Assembly: GCA_933207985.1 (NCBI GenBank)
Contig: OW240921.1
Coordinates: 98,983,046 to 99,047,045 of the forward strand
DNA: 64,000 nt
DNA from: Pelobates cultripes
Lineage: Eukaryota > Chordata > Amphibia > Anura > Pelobatidae
Direction of reading: 5' to 3'
Shown: positions 10,698-21,720 of the stretch, in pieces
Numbering within the stretch: position 1 is the first letter of the stretch
Layout of the letters: every line of letters starts with the position of its first letter
The notes under the pieces: generated by a model
What the model saw: the letters and a program-made list of their open reading frames with translations, nothing else
Databases searched by the model: none
What the model was told of the DNA's origin: nothing
Program-made: the position numbers and the translations under genes

Positions 10698-12395
10698 GTG
10701 ATAAAACATCAATCCAATTGTCCCCCAAAACAAGGACAGAAGGTGCCTGTAGCAAGTGTGTTAAAAAATGATAAGCTTAGAGTCATGTCTACAAATGCTC
10801 GCAGTTTAGGGAATAAGATCCATGAACTTGTGGCAATAATGGCAACTGATAGTGTAGATTTAGTAGCTGTTACTGAGACATGGTACAATGAGAAAAATGA
10901 CTGGGACATAGCAATACCAGGGTACTCTTTATATAGGAAAGATAGGGAAGGCAAGAAAGGGGGAGGGGTGGCCTTGTATGTGAAGGATAGCATAAAATCT
11001 AGCCTAATAAAAGTTAGTGAGGCAAACATAGAGTCCGTTTGGGCTACGTTAGAATTTGGTAATCACACAGTAACTCGTGTAGGTGTGATTTATAGGCCCC
11101 CAGGACAAATTGAAGAGTTAGATAATCTACTAGTTGAGGAAATAGCTAAAATGACAATGAAGGGGGAAGTTATCATCATGGGTGACTTTAATCTTCCTGA
11201 TGTAAATTGGAAAACAAAATTAGCTACTTGTGCCAGGAGCACACATATTCTAAACTCCCTACTGGGATTGTCTCTAAAACAAGTTGTTGAGGAGCCAACT
11301 CGTAAAGAGGCCATACTAGATTTAGTGTTAACAAATGGAGATTTGGTATCAGATATTACTGTAGGTGAAAGTTTAGGATCCAGTGATCATCAGTCAGTGT
11401 GGTTTAATATAAGAACAGTGACTGAGTCACACCACACAAAAACAAAAGTTTTAGACTTTAGAAAAACAGACTTTTCTAAAATTAGAATATGGGTAGAGGA
11501 GTCATTATCAGACTGGAGCAATTTAAATGGAGTCCAAGAGAAATGGGATTATTTAAAAGTTGCACTATTGAAGGCAACAGAAAATTGTATTAGGCTTGTC
11601 AGTAAAAGCAAAAAATTCAAGAAACCACTGTGGTACTCCGCAGATGTGGCCAAAATCGTTAAAAACAAAAAGTTAGCATTTAGGAATTATAAAAAAAACC
11701 AGAGTGAGGGAGACAAGATAATGCATCTTGGACGTAAAAACCCAAGGGCAGAGTACAGAATATTTGATAGAGTTCTAACCTCAACATATGAGGAAAGGGA
11801 TTTAGGGGTGATTATTTCTGATGACTTAAAGGTAGGCAGACAATGTAATAGAGCAGCAGGAAATGCTAGCAGAATGCTTGGTTGTATAGGGAGAGGTATT
11901 AGCAGTAGAAAGAGGGAAGTGCTCATGCCATTGTACAGAACACTGGTGAGACCTCACATGGAGTATTGTACACAGTACTGGAGACCGTATCTTCAGAAGG
12001 ATATTGATACCTTAGAGAGGGTTCAGAGAAGGGCTACTAAACTGGTTCATGGATTGCGGGATAAAACTTACCAGGAAAGGTTAAAGGATCTTAACATGTA
12101 TAGCTTGGAGGAAAGACGAGACAGGGGGGATATGATAGAAACATTTAAATATATAAAGGGAATCAACACAGTAAAGGAGGAGACTATATTTAAAAGAAGA
12201 AAAACTACCACAACAAGAGGACATAGTCTTAAATTAGAGGGACAAAGGTTTAAAAATAATATCAGGAAGTATTACTTTACTGAGAGGGTAGTGGATGCAT
12301 GGAATAGCCTTCCAGCTGAAGTGGTAGAGGTTAACACAGTAAAGGAGTTTAAGCATGCATGGGATAGGCATAAGGCTATCCTAACTATAAGATAA
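10698..12395 (+). pseudogene. CR1 ORF2 with intact endonuclease but no reverse-transcriptase core
   Basis: 565 codons are open from a GTG at 10698; the first in-frame ATG is 10785. The N-terminal third is an apurinic-type endonuclease: STNARSLGNK, VAVTETW, GGGVALYV, GVIYRPP, IIMGDFNLPDVNW, GSSDHQSV. After KNKKLAFRNYKK (near 11690) the frame jumps at about 11715 straight to KIMHLGRKNP and DLGVIISDDLK, which belong to the region C-terminal to the RT core. It runs on to the usual end (PLYRTLVRPHMEY, WNSLPAEVVE, LTIR). The RT motifs, including the catalytic YADD-type box, are absent, roughly 400 residues less than a full CR1 ORF2. The deletion keeps the frame. The product could nick DNA but not copy RNA. 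Confidence 0.8.
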
Positions 12396-12491
12396 GGCTA
12401 GGGACTAATGAAAGTTTTTAGAAAATTGGGCAGACTAGATGGGCCGAATGGTTCTTATCTGCCGTCACATTCTATGTTTCTATGTTTCTAT

Positions 12492-12912
12492 GACCCCAGA
12501 CTTAACAGGAAACTAAATATTCCAGAATTTGTTTTAGCTTTCAGATTATATAGGGATGTTATTTGCTCTTCCTTCCCCCACCGTAGAGAGGAAGTGGATT
12601 TATACTTGCACAAGCTGGTGGAGCTAGCTTATAAATATCGAGGCTACGCGTTCTATGATTACCATAAGTCCTTTTGGTAATCATAGAACTGCTGCATCAC
12701 TGACTCAGTATAATACTCCTACTGACTGGGGCCAGTTAGACACAGAGTTGTTCTGTAGACATTTTGTGGGACTTAAAACACCAACTTGTGCAATATGTTA
12801 ATCAGCTTCTCATATGGCAAATTTCTGCTCTAATAACGTAGTTTTTCCTTCTACTAGTAACGCCAGGTCAGAGTTTCAACCAAACACGGCTCTTGGAGAA
12901 CAAACCCTCTAG
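12492..12912 (+). pseudogene. DIRS gag-like ORF, C-terminal part with zinc-knuckle remnant
   Basis: The frame interrupted at 9477 resumes as DPRLNRKLNIPEF and LAFRLYRDVIC, continuing to a stop at 12678-12680. A frameshift there leads into a second open stretch containing CAIC-x-SASHMANFC near 12790-12830. Its C-x2-C-x4-H-x4-C spacing is a CCHC zinc knuckle, with one of the four middle positions now a TAA stop. The combination of an N-terminal SAP-like motif and a C-terminal knuckle is expected of a gag nucleocapsid-type protein. The ORF ends at a TAG near 12910 as the pol region begins. Confidence 0.6.
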
Positions 12913-13965
12913 GCATAGCTACAGGTAAATTTAACAACAAGACGAGACTCATTATTTATTTCTCAGCCCCTCACTCTTCTACTACCCCTATTTTAAATTC
13001 ACTAATCCCATCAGAAGACTTCTCATTACAATATGCAAATTGACGATGCCATACAAGCTATTATTAACTTCAGTAAGGCAGCCTGGTTAAGCAAAACAGC
13101 CATCACAAATGCTTTTAAACTACTACCAATTCATCAATCTCTCAGGCATCTGCATGGCGTTAAGTGGGAGGAATAGTATTATCTTGCGACAAGACTGATT
13201 TTTGGTTTCAAAAGTAGCCCAAAAAATTTCGATACATTCGCAGAGACCTTGACCTGGCTCTTACTTAACAAAAGCAGATGTCCAGTTGTGATCCACTATC
13301 TAGACGATTTTCTCTCTATTGAACCACACTACTACACACCATACAGTTTACAATGCACGCGTTCCCTATTCAAGGAATTGGGTGTTGCGGTAGCCCCAGG
13401 CAAAACAGAACGTACCAGTACCAAAATAACTTTCCTGAGTATTACATTAAATTCAGTATCCATGCAAGCTAGCCTGCCTCAGGAAAAGGTAGACAGGATT
13501 TTAACATATATTGACGTCTACACCACTCACAGGTCCTGCACCAGAAAGGGATTACAGTCACTTCTAGGTTCACTTAACTTCGCTATGAGGATTATTCCTC
13601 AAGGTAGTGCCTTCATCTCAAGAATACTTTCTCTTTTACACGGTCTCCCTGATTATGATTCTAGAACTAATTTAGATGATCCAGCTAAGGCTGACCTAAG
13701 AATGTGGCATCTATTTTTATCCTCTTGGAATGGCAGGTCATTATTCGTCCCCCCCATCTCTGAGGAATCCCCTGTTATTTGTACGGATGCAGCAGGAGCC
13801 ATAGCTTATGCTGCTATATTTGGAAATTGTTCTTTCATGACTGGGTCTATGACACTTGGCCATCAGAAACCTCTAACCTAGAAAACTTTAATAAGACCTC
13901 AGCACGGTTTGAAATCTTCCCAATAGTAGCAGCGGCCCACATATGGGGCAAAGAATGTAGAGGTA
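12899..13965 (+). pseudogene. DIRS reverse transcriptase and RNase H, several disruptions
   Basis: Near 12900 the translation gives NPLGIATGKF and KTRLIIYFSAPH, then FSLQYAN (stop) and DDAIQAIINFSKAAWL, then IFGFKSSPKNFDTF. The long open part 13249-13881 carries VIHYLDDFLS (RT catalytic box, near 13290), LGVAVAPGKTE, TFLSITLNS, QSLLGSLNFAMR and then VICTDAAGAIAYAAIFG, the first RNase H acidic motif (near 13775). FEIFPIVAAAHIWGKE (near 13905) in the next frame continues RNase H. There are at least two stops and two frameshifts. The motif spelling and order are DIRS-like; LTR elements would have an integrase next, whereas a recombinase follows here. Confidence 0.75.
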
Positions 13966-13979
13966 TTTAGCAGCATGTA

Positions 13980-14800
13980 ACATTATTAAAATTTGTGCGT
14001 GACTTTAATGTAATAAATGTCTTTTCTGTAGAAACTATGGTTGCATTCACAACTTTTTGCCACTTCTCTTTGAAACTAGCATACAATACAATTAAACAAA
14101 ATTACATGTTAACACTTTACCCAAACAAAACACCATTCTTATCCACATACCCGGTCAAAAACATTTTGAATGGTATTTAGAGACTAAAAGTTCAAAAAAC
14201 CCTGAAAAGACTTCCCATAGACAGTAACATATTTAGGAAAATCTCTGAATTATTAGACAAAATCCTTTTGACAATACCACTATTCTGGTAATCAAGTCAA
14301 CAGCATATTTGGCTTTTTTCGGATTTTTGAGACCCAAAGAATTTTCAGTAGAAAAAATGTCCGACCTTAAGTCATGCCTTAAGCAAAAATACTTAACAAA
14401 AGTAAAAGACCATTACATACTATTGATTCCCCCATACTGAAATTAACCTACCTTTTCAAAATGGTGTCCAGTTCAAATGTTGGACAATTTAATTAAGAAT
14501 CAGACCATTAAAAACCCTGATTACCCACTGTTATCTCTTCAAGGGAAACCACTTACCACCAAAAACGTAATGGTATATATACGCACACTATTACTCAGCC
14601 TAGGCCTCAATCCAGCATTCTTAGGTCACTCATTCCGAATTGGGGCAGCCACTGCAGCTTCTAGTAATCATGTTCCAACACATAGCAGCTTCTAGTAATC
14701 TTGTTCCGCCACATATCATAAAGAAGTCTTCTGCATACAACAGGTACATTCCAAACCCAGAGAAGGAAATCAGACTTGCTTTCTATATGTCAATATAAAT
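13980..14800 (+). pseudogene. DIRS tyrosine recombinase, frameshifted, local duplication at active site
   Basis: Fragments in successive frames read LPIDSNIFRKISELLD, then a stretch near 14310-14400 with FFGFLRPKEFSVEKMSDLK, then open codons 14477-14695 with PLLSLQGKPLTTKNV and LGHSFRIGAATAAS. The H-x-x-R of LGHSFR is the second catalytic block of tyrosine recombinases. The catalytic Tyr is expected in SSAYNRYIPNP, seen near 14726-14760 in a different frame. Between them AGCAGCTTCTAGTAATC..GTTCC..CACAT occurs twice (14654 and 14688), a short tandem duplication of about 34 bp that breaks the frame between Arg and Tyr. The enzyme would have inserted circular cDNA; this copy cannot. Confidence 0.7.
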
Positions 14801-14950
14801 GTTCTTTGTGGCATAAATAAAACCGTTTTCAGATTTTTGCCCTCTTTTTTGAAGGCCTAACCTCTCGTCGATTTCGGCACACATCAACTGACTCTTGCTC
14901 TTATCAAATTTACATTAATTTTAATCATACGTCCCATCATTATCCCGTAC

Positions 14951-14953
<3 letters not shown>

Positions 14954-14993
<40 letters not shown>
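14954..14993. repeat. (TA)n microsatellite
   Basis: About 20 TA dinucleotides just beyond the presumed right end of the DIRS element. Confidence 0.95.
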
Positions 14994-15000
<7 letters not shown>

Positions 15001-15500
15001 TGTATTTTTTATTAAAAAACTAAAAAAAATGCTACTACAAAAGACTGGAAATACCCCATTTGGAATACCCTGGGCTGTCTACATTTGAAAATGGTATGCC
15101 ATGATGGGGTTATTTTTTCATATTCCTGGGCTACCATATGGTCTCAAAAGGCAACACAGACCCAGCAAACCCATCTGGCAAACTGAATTGGGCAAGCCCT
15201 ATATTAACCCTGTAACTAGCCAAAACACCGTAAAACCTGTACATTGGGGAGTATTGTCATACTCGGGAGACTTTGCTCCATACAAATATGAGTGTTTAAA
15301 ACAGTAAATCTTATCACAACTATGAAATCACCAGTAAAAGTGCAATTTGTGTCTAAATAAAATGCAAAAAACAAATATGAACTCTAACTTGGCAAGTGTT
15401 TGTGGCTAAGTGGCAACTACAAAACACTGAACATACCCCATTTTGAATTCAGTGGGTTGTCTACATTTAAAATTGGTATGCCATGATGAGGTTAATTTTC

Positions 15501-17431
15501 TTTTCTTTTTTTTAATTCTTTATTTATTCCAAGGCAAGACACCACATGAAATCATACATTACAACAGGGTTATAAATAGAATTCTGAAGACATAACAATA
15601 TTCGCACAAGGTGAACAAGCATTCGTTTTTATAGAAACAAACTTCAACATAGTGCAGTAGACTGATGTGTGTCAATTGCTGTAGTGTGTATATCACTGGT
15701 GCCCCGCCAGGTTTTTTGATGAAGGGTAAAACAGTGAGAATCTGACCAACCATTGTGAGCAGGACCCTAACATCCAGTGCCTAGGTTTGTCGACCTATAT
15801 AGTGCTCTGGTGGGATCATAGCAATCGAGATAACTAGCTCAGCTTTTAGTGTCACCAATGTAGTGTTACCAGTTTAATGTTAATACCTCCCATGACTCAT
15901 CATATGAAAGGTAATGCAAGTGTAAGTGTTGGTCAGATTAGAGAAGAATGTAGTGTTAGGAGTGATAGAAGTAGACAAAACCTTAAAGAGGTAAAGAGGA
16001 GAGAGAGGGAGAAGAAGGGTTGAGAGGGAGGGGGAGAGGGAAGCACAGGAGGGAGTGGTACAGGGAGTTACTGGCCATGGCGTTCGTAGGTCTACGCGAC
16101 CTAATTACAAAGTGACTCCAAAATTTTTAGCAACATCGCAACGTTTTTGAATTGGGCCAGATCGTGTGGGACTGCCCGTGAGTTTCCAATCGCCCCCCTG
16201 CGGGAGTGCAGGCTGGGTGATTCAAAAGTTAAGGTAGGTCGGCTACAGAAGCAGGGGTGCCGGGGGGACAAGCCCCCCCATCCCCTATTCGCCAACTCCG
16301 CTATCTAACCATGGGTCCCAGGTCTTTTCGAATTTCGGTAAGTTAACTCGGACCTGCGCGGTTAATTTGTCCATTAGGAAAGTGTCTTTAATTTTTTGTA
16401 TTACCAGATCGAGTGAGGGAGTCTCTCTATCTGTAGGCAAACCTGTGCTAAAGTCCTCCAAGCAGCTAAGTTTACTTTAAGTATTAATTTCTGTTCAGTT
16501 CTAGACCAGTCATCCATAGACCTGGCCAGGAGGAATACCCAGGGGTCCAGGTGGACCTCTCTGTCAAAGATATCCCGCAACAGTTCCGCAATCTGTTTCC
16601 AGTACTTTTGTGTGTCTGGGCAATCCCACCACATGTGGTAACAAGTCCCTTTCTGACCGCACCCTCTCCAACATAAATCTGTAGACATTTTATTCTTTCT
16701 GAAGAGCTTTACCAGGGTGGCGTACCATCTGAACATGGTTTTATAAGCCTGTTACTGCATGGAGACACATATCGACGAGGTCCCTGCAGCTTCCCAGATC
16801 TCCTGCCATTCAACGCCTTCCAACTCCTCGTTCAGGTCCGCCTCCCATTGGGCAATATAAGTGAGTTCCCCCCCATTCAGATGTGTTCGTGCTTAGGTGT
16901 GCACACAGATACGTAATTAGGCCTTTTGGAAATTGTTCTTTCATGCACATCACTTCGAAAAACGTGGGTGGGGTCAGTGCAGTTGTTTTTACCACCGGGT
17001 TCTAGGCAAAGTCCCGAAGTTGAAGGTATCGAAAAAAATCAGACAGACGTAAAGGGGCTTTGGTTTTCAAGTCCTCGAAAGATAAAAGTATAAACGCTGT
17101 ACCCCAGTACGCTCTAGACCTCTAAAGTCCCTTGCTTCCATCCCTGGGAGAAACGCTTTATTCCTTAAGTAAGGGGTTAATGGAGACATGCAGGGGGACA
17201 AACCATATTTTGATAATGTGACGTCCCAAATTTTCAAGGGGTTATCAATAGCTGGGCACGCAATAGGCCCCAAGGGACCAACATATATAATTGCGGCATG
17301 TTGGAGCCCATGAGAGAAGATTCAAGGTCTACCTTCTGCCTCTCCCCCACAAGGGAGTGCCACATAGCTATCTGAGTTAGCTGGGCTGCAAGATAATAAA
17401 AGTAGAGGTTAGGTAATTTCAAGCCGCCCCT
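15501..17431 (-). mobile_element. 5'-truncated L1-type LINE with 17 bp target duplication
   Basis: The direct repeat TGATGAGGTTAATTTTC lies at 15484-15500 and 17432-17448. The minus-strand element begins inside ORF2 at about 17431 and ends in an A-rich tail (T-rich on the plus strand, 15501-15515). The copy is 1.93 kb, so most of ORF2 and all of ORF1 were never copied. It interrupts the ~380 bp tandem array. Confidence 0.85.
16401..17428 (-). pseudogene. L1 ORF2 C-terminal fragment
   Basis: On the minus strand the first codons read LKLPNLYFYYLAAQLTQIAMW, the region just after the RT domain in vertebrate L1 ORF2. Broken frames follow (PLKIWDVTLSKYGLSP, NKAFLPGMEARDF), then at 16736-16401 a long frame with CWRGCGQKGTCYHMWWDC. 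This is the Cys-His motif (C-x3-C-x7-H-x4-C) at the ORF2 C-terminus. Spelling is closer to amphibian/fish Tx1-like L1s than mammalian L1, as I judge it. No RT or endonuclease is present. Several frameshifts make it non-functional; the 3' UTR occupies 15515-16400. Confidence 0.75.
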
Positions 17432-18547
17432 TGATGAGGTTAATTTTCATTCCGGGCTGCTATACGGTCTCAAAGGCAACAGCAAACCAATCTGGTTCAA
17501 TGTGCAAATGTGGAAAAGGGGAAAGTCCCACATTTGACCCTTGTAAGTTTGCAATAACCCATAAAATATGTACATTGGGGGAATTCTTGTACTCAGGACA
17601 TGTTGCTGAACACTTATTGGGGTGTTCTTTGTCAGTAACACATAACAGGAAGTGAGAATCCATGTCTAAAGAGAGAAAAATAACACAAAAAAATTACTAC
17701 CCTAAAGTTTGACAAATACTGGTGGTAGAATTAGTGCATTGAAAGTTTTAAAATACCACCATCTAAAATACCCTAGGGAGTCTTCTTTTAAAAAAAATAT
17801 ATGGTTTGATGGGGTTAAATTACATTGGCCAGCTTCAAAAATGTCTCAAATAGGACATGTGTGCATGATGGCCAGCTGTGAAAATTCCAAGCTGGAAAAC
17901 TAGGTCTTTTAGCCCCCAGAAAACCCAACACACCTATACATGGGTGGTATCACTGTACTCAAGAGATGTTGCTGAACACATATTGGGGTGTTCTTTGGCA
18001 GTAACCCTCACAGTACTCCGTACATGTATTTTTAAATTGCTATGGGTGTCAAAAAAAACACCAATTATTTTTCATTTCTTTTAAATTTGGCATAGATTGG
18101 TGGTAAAATGGTTGCATGAAAAGAGTCAAAATACCCCAAGTTTAATACCTTAGGTTGTCTTCTTTTAAAAAAAAAATACATGTGAAGGGTTTTTCAGGGA
18201 TTCCTGACAGATATCAGTGTTACAATGTAACTTGCGTTAATTGTGAAAAAAATGGTTTGGAAATAGCAAAGTGCTATTTATAGCCCTATAACTTTTCCAG
18301 AAAAAGCTAAGAACATAACGTTGGGCATTTGTAAACTCAGGACAAAATTTAGAAACTATTTAGCATGGGTGGTTTTTGGTGGTTGTAGATATGTAACAGC
18401 TTTTTGGGTCATAGTTAGAAAAAGTGTGTTTTTTTAAATTTTTTCATCATAGTATCTAATTCTTTTTTATAGTAAATTATATGATATGATGAAAATAATG
18501 TTATCTTTAGAAAGACCATTTAATGGTGAGAAATACGGTATATAATA

Positions 18548-20073
18548 CAGTGCCTTGCAAAAGTATTCACCCCCCTTGACTTTTTAGCTATTTTGTTACA
18601 TTACAGCCTTAAGTTCAATGTTTTATTAATCTGAATTTTATGTGATGGATCAGAACACAATAGTCTAAGTTGGTGGAGTGAAATGAGAAACATATATACA
18701 TAAAACTATTTTTTAGAAATAGAAAACAGAAAATTGGCAGGTGCGTATGTATTCACCCCCTTTGTTATGAAGCCCATAAAAAGCTCTGGTGCAACCAATT
18801 ACCTTCAGAAGTCACATAATTAGTGAAATGATGTCCACCTGTGTGCAATCTAAGTGTCACATGATCTGTCATTACATATACACACCTTTTTTGAAAGGCC
18901 ACAGAGGCTGCAAAACCTAAGCAAGAGACATCACTAACCAAACACTGCCATGAAGACCAAGGAACTCTCCACACAAGTAAGGGACAATGTTGTTGAGAAG
19001 TACAAGTCAGGGTTAGGTTATAAAAAAATATCCAAATCTTTGATGATCCCCAGGAGCGCCATCAAATCTATAATAACCAAATGGACTGGGCAAGGAGGGC
19101 ATTAATCAGAGAGGCAGCAGAAAAACCTAAGGTAACCCTTGAGGAGCTGCAGAGTTCCACAGCAGAGACTGGAGTATCTGTACATAGGATGACAATAAGC
19201 CGTACGCTCCATAGAGTTGGGGATTATGGCAGAGTGGCCAGAAGAAAGCCATTACTTTCAGCAAAAAACAAAATGGCACGTTTTGAGTTTGTGAAAAGGC
19301 ATGTGGGAGACCCCCAAAATGTATGGAGGAAGGTGCTCTCGTCTGATTAGACTAAAATTTAACTTTTCAGCCATCAAAGAAAACGCTGTATCTGGCACAA
19401 ACCCAACACATCACATCACCCAAAGAACACCATCCCCACAGGGAAACATGGTGGTGGCAGCAGCATGCTGTGGGGATGTTTGTCAGTAGCCGAGACTGGG
19501 AAACTGGTCAGAGTTAAGGGAAAGATGGATGGTGCTAAATACAGGGATATTCTTGAGCAAAACCTGAACCACTCTGTGCGTGATTTGAGGCTAGGAGTGA
19601 GGTTCACCTTCCAGCAGGACAATGACCCCAAACACACTGCTAAAGCAACAATTGAGTGGTTTAAGGGGAAACATGTAAATGTGTTGGAATGGCCTAGTCA
19701 AAGCCCAGACCTCAATCCAATAGAAAATCTGTGGTCAGACTTAAAGATTGCTGTTCACAAGCGCAAACCATCCAACTTGAAGAAGCTGGAGAAGTTTTGC
19801 AAGGAGGAATGGGCAAAAGTCCCAACGGTAAGATGTGGCAAGCTCATAGAGACTTATCCAAAGTGACTTGGAGCTGTGATTGCCGCAAAAGGTGGCTCTA
19901 CAAAGCATTGAACAGCACATTGACCTTATTTTGTCCTATTTGTTGTTTGCTTCACAATTAAAAGTTGTGGGCATGTTCTGTAAATTAAATTATGCAAATC
20001 CATGTTAATTCCAGGTTGTGAGGCAACAAAACACGAAAATGCCAAGGGGGGTGAATACTTTTGCAAAACACTG
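18548..20073 (+). mobile_element. Tc1-family DNA transposon (DD34E), full length, inactive
   Basis: The left end is CAGTGCCTTGCAAAAGTATT. The right end, read in reverse, is CAGTGTTTTGCAAAAGTATT, and both continue into CACCCCCCTTG. TA flanks each end (18546-18547 and 20074-20075). The length of 1526 bp is normal for an autonomous Tc1 element. The ends match over about 30 bp with few differences. Confidence 0.92.
18951..19866 (+). pseudogene. Tc1 transposase pseudogene
   Basis: The ATG at 18951 opens MKTKELSTQVRDNVVEKY and GYKKISKSLMIPRSAIKSII, the paired-like DNA-binding helices. Near 19080 about 20 residues of linker are missing with a frame change, then ARRALIREAAEKPKVTLEEL and SRTLHRVGDYGRVARRKPL follow. 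The first catalytic Asp is in VLSSD at about 19347; the next codon is TAG where the family has Glu, a nonsense change. A frameshift follows and the rest is open from about 19465: QQDNDPKHTAK (second Asp) and SPDLNPIENLW (Glu), with 34 residues between, i.e. DD34E. Cut-and-paste transposase family; this copy cannot make a full protein. Confidence 0.88.
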
Positions 20074-20109
20074 TATGTGTGGGTACAGTAAATGACTAAG
20101 AGGAAAATT

Positions 20110-20322
20110 ACATAGAAATATAGAAACATAGAATGTGACGGCAGATAAGAACCATTTGGCCCATCAAATCTGCCCAATTTTCTAAACACTTTCATTAGTC
20201 CCTGGCCTTATCATATAGTTAGGATAGCTTTATGCCTATCCCATGCATGCTTAAACTACTTTACTGTGTTAACCTCTACCACTTCAGCTGGAAGGCTGTT
20301 GCATGCATCCACTACCCTCTCA
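20110..20322 (-). mobile_element. CR1 3' end fragment
   Basis: The reverse complement matches the 3' end of the CR1 at 12240-12491: WNSLPAEVVE-type codons, CTATCCTAACTATA, AGACTTGATGGGCC, and a CTATGTTTCTATATTTCTATG tail on the plus-strand left side. It is 5'-truncated at about 20322, where a short CTCAGCTACAG duplication begins. Confidence 0.85.
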
Positions 20323-21005
20323 GCTACAGCTCTCAGCTCTCAGCTACAGCTAAACACAAACACCACAGAAATGTAAAAAGAGCCCTTTTTAAAAAATAGC
20401 CCTTTTTAAAAAAATGATCTGGTCACTAAGGAGTTAATAGCAAGTGACCTTCATATCACTGTTATCTTCCCAAAAGCTAGGTATCCAAATGGAATGCAAC
20501 AAACGCTTGCTCTTAGGTTCATCCTGCAATCAACAGGTTAATCCTGCTTATATTTCAAGGATTGCACTGTAGCTAACTCTCATAATTGTTTTAGCAATTT
20601 CAAAAGGTTGTTTCAAATTATGCAAAGAGGTCTATTCCCAAAAGACACAGGTCTTTTTTTTTCATATATTTTTTTTTTTATGTTATAGATTTCTGTGTAG
20701 TTCTTTATAAAATCCACTTTCATTTGTTTCTGTTTGAAATGAAAGCAAAAGGAAGGGTAGGAACAAAGAATAGATATACAAATTATTCAGTTCTCCTTTC
20801 TATTCATGCACCGGATGTTAAAGGTTTTCATTAACAATAAGCATTAAAAATTAGCATTTCGTTAATTTTGTATAGTACCTTCTGCTATGCACTTATTCCC
20901 TGACTTTAAAGGATTTTGTTAATGTATATGTTATTATCTTATTCAACAGATAAGTATAGATACATTTAATCTCAAACTTTTAGTATCTAAATTAATATAA
21001 TATGT
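20323..21005. other. no recognised feature
   Basis: AT-rich single-copy-looking DNA with poly-T runs near 20640-20690. There is no gene or repeat boundary I can support. Confidence 0.55.
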
Positions 21006-21492
21006 TTATTAAGCCTTAAGGACGGCGGGCATTCTACACAGTCCTTTTTTAGGTGGTCCTAAACGCCGATGGGCGGCATAGAACGTCCCCGCAGTCCTTT
21101 CTACATACTGGGTCCTAGACATTCCCCCGATGGCGGTCGCGATCCAGCATCTGCTTGGGAGCTCAGGCAGACCCCCTCTGCCCGATCTGACCTCCCCCTA
21201 GCCATGTGATCGCTGGGTCCTCGTGATCACATGGCCGGAATAGTTGGCTTATACAGTGCCTGCAGGAGGACTGCCTGAGCTCTCAGGCTGTCTCCCTAAT
21301 GCCTGCAAAAAAGTTTTTAAAAGTAAAAAAAAGTTATAAAGCAGTTTTTAAATTAAATAAAAAGTACTTTGATCATCATATAGATATAGATGATCGAAGT
21401 ACTTTTATATACACATACATACATCATTAAAAAAGTGTGTTTATATATATATATATATATAATGATATGTATATTATTAGAATGACGTTAAT

Positions 21493-21529
<37 letters not shown>

Positions 21530-21540
21530 GTTTATTTAAT
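21006..21540. repeat. GC-rich plus AT-palindrome repeat family, copy 3
   Basis: Opens TTAAGGACGGCGGGCATTC, has a GC-rich body with self-complementary GTGATCGCTGGGTCCTCGTGATCAC and CCTGAGCTCTCAGG, then an AT-rich hairpin at about 21358-21405 pairing AAAGTACTTTGATCATC with GATGATCGAAGTACTTTT, then TA repeats. It shares layout with 4600-5110 and 31930-32260. Confidence 0.55.
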
Positions 21541-21720
21541 TCTAGTGTACATTATTGCTTAACGCTTGCTCTATATATGTCACATATGTTTATTTGCTCT
21601 ATATTTTTTTCTTATGTATATTTTTCCTTGTGTTTATACTTTGGTTGAGGTGTTTCTTTATGATGGGTGTAGGAACTCTTAATGCTCGCTTTATTACATA
21701 TACATATAACATCACTATTC

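Larger units (their letters stand above)
9478..12491 (+). mobile_element. CR1-type LINE, 3.0 kb, internally deleted, inserted in DIRS gag
   Basis: Target duplication GACCC lies at 9473-9477 and 12492-12496, and removing the insert restores the gag frame. The element has a ~140 bp leader, ORF1 (9616-10680), ORF2 (10698-12395) and a 3' UTR ending ATTCTATGTTTCTATG, i.e. short octamer-like repeats instead of poly-A. That ending is the hallmark of CR1. The same 3' end recurs at 20110-20322 (minus) and three times at 35282-36141, so the family is abundant here. The copy may be 5' complete, since ORF1 starts near its left edge. Confidence 0.85.
7121..14945 (+). mobile_element. DIRS-type tyrosine-recombinase retrotransposon, decayed and interrupted by CR1
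   Basis: Gene order on the plus strand is gag (8873-9477 plus 12492-12912), reverse transcriptase and RNase H (about 12899-13965), then tyrosine recombinase (about 13980-14800). This order, with a recombinase instead of an integrase, defines the DIRS lineage. A CR1 LINE (9478-12491) sits inside gag with GACCC duplicated on both sides. Every ORF carries frameshifts or stops. The outer limits are uncertain: I could not identify the inverted terminal repeats or internal complementary region, so start and end are estimates bounded by the TA microsatellites on either side. Confidence 0.75.
15005..18540. repeat. diverged tandem array, ~370-390 bp monomer, at least four units
   Basis: A landmark of the form (GGGTTGTCTAC or GAGTCTTCTTTT)...ATGG.TTGATGGGGTTA recurs at about 15070, 15460, 17771 and 18151 once the L1 insert is removed. 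Other shared pieces are CAGGACATGTTGCTGAACAC.TATTGGGGTGTTCTTTG.CAGTAAC (17594 and 17957) and GGTGGTA.AAT..TTGCAT. Units differ by tens of percent, so the array is old. No ORF is conserved between units. Confidence 0.7.
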
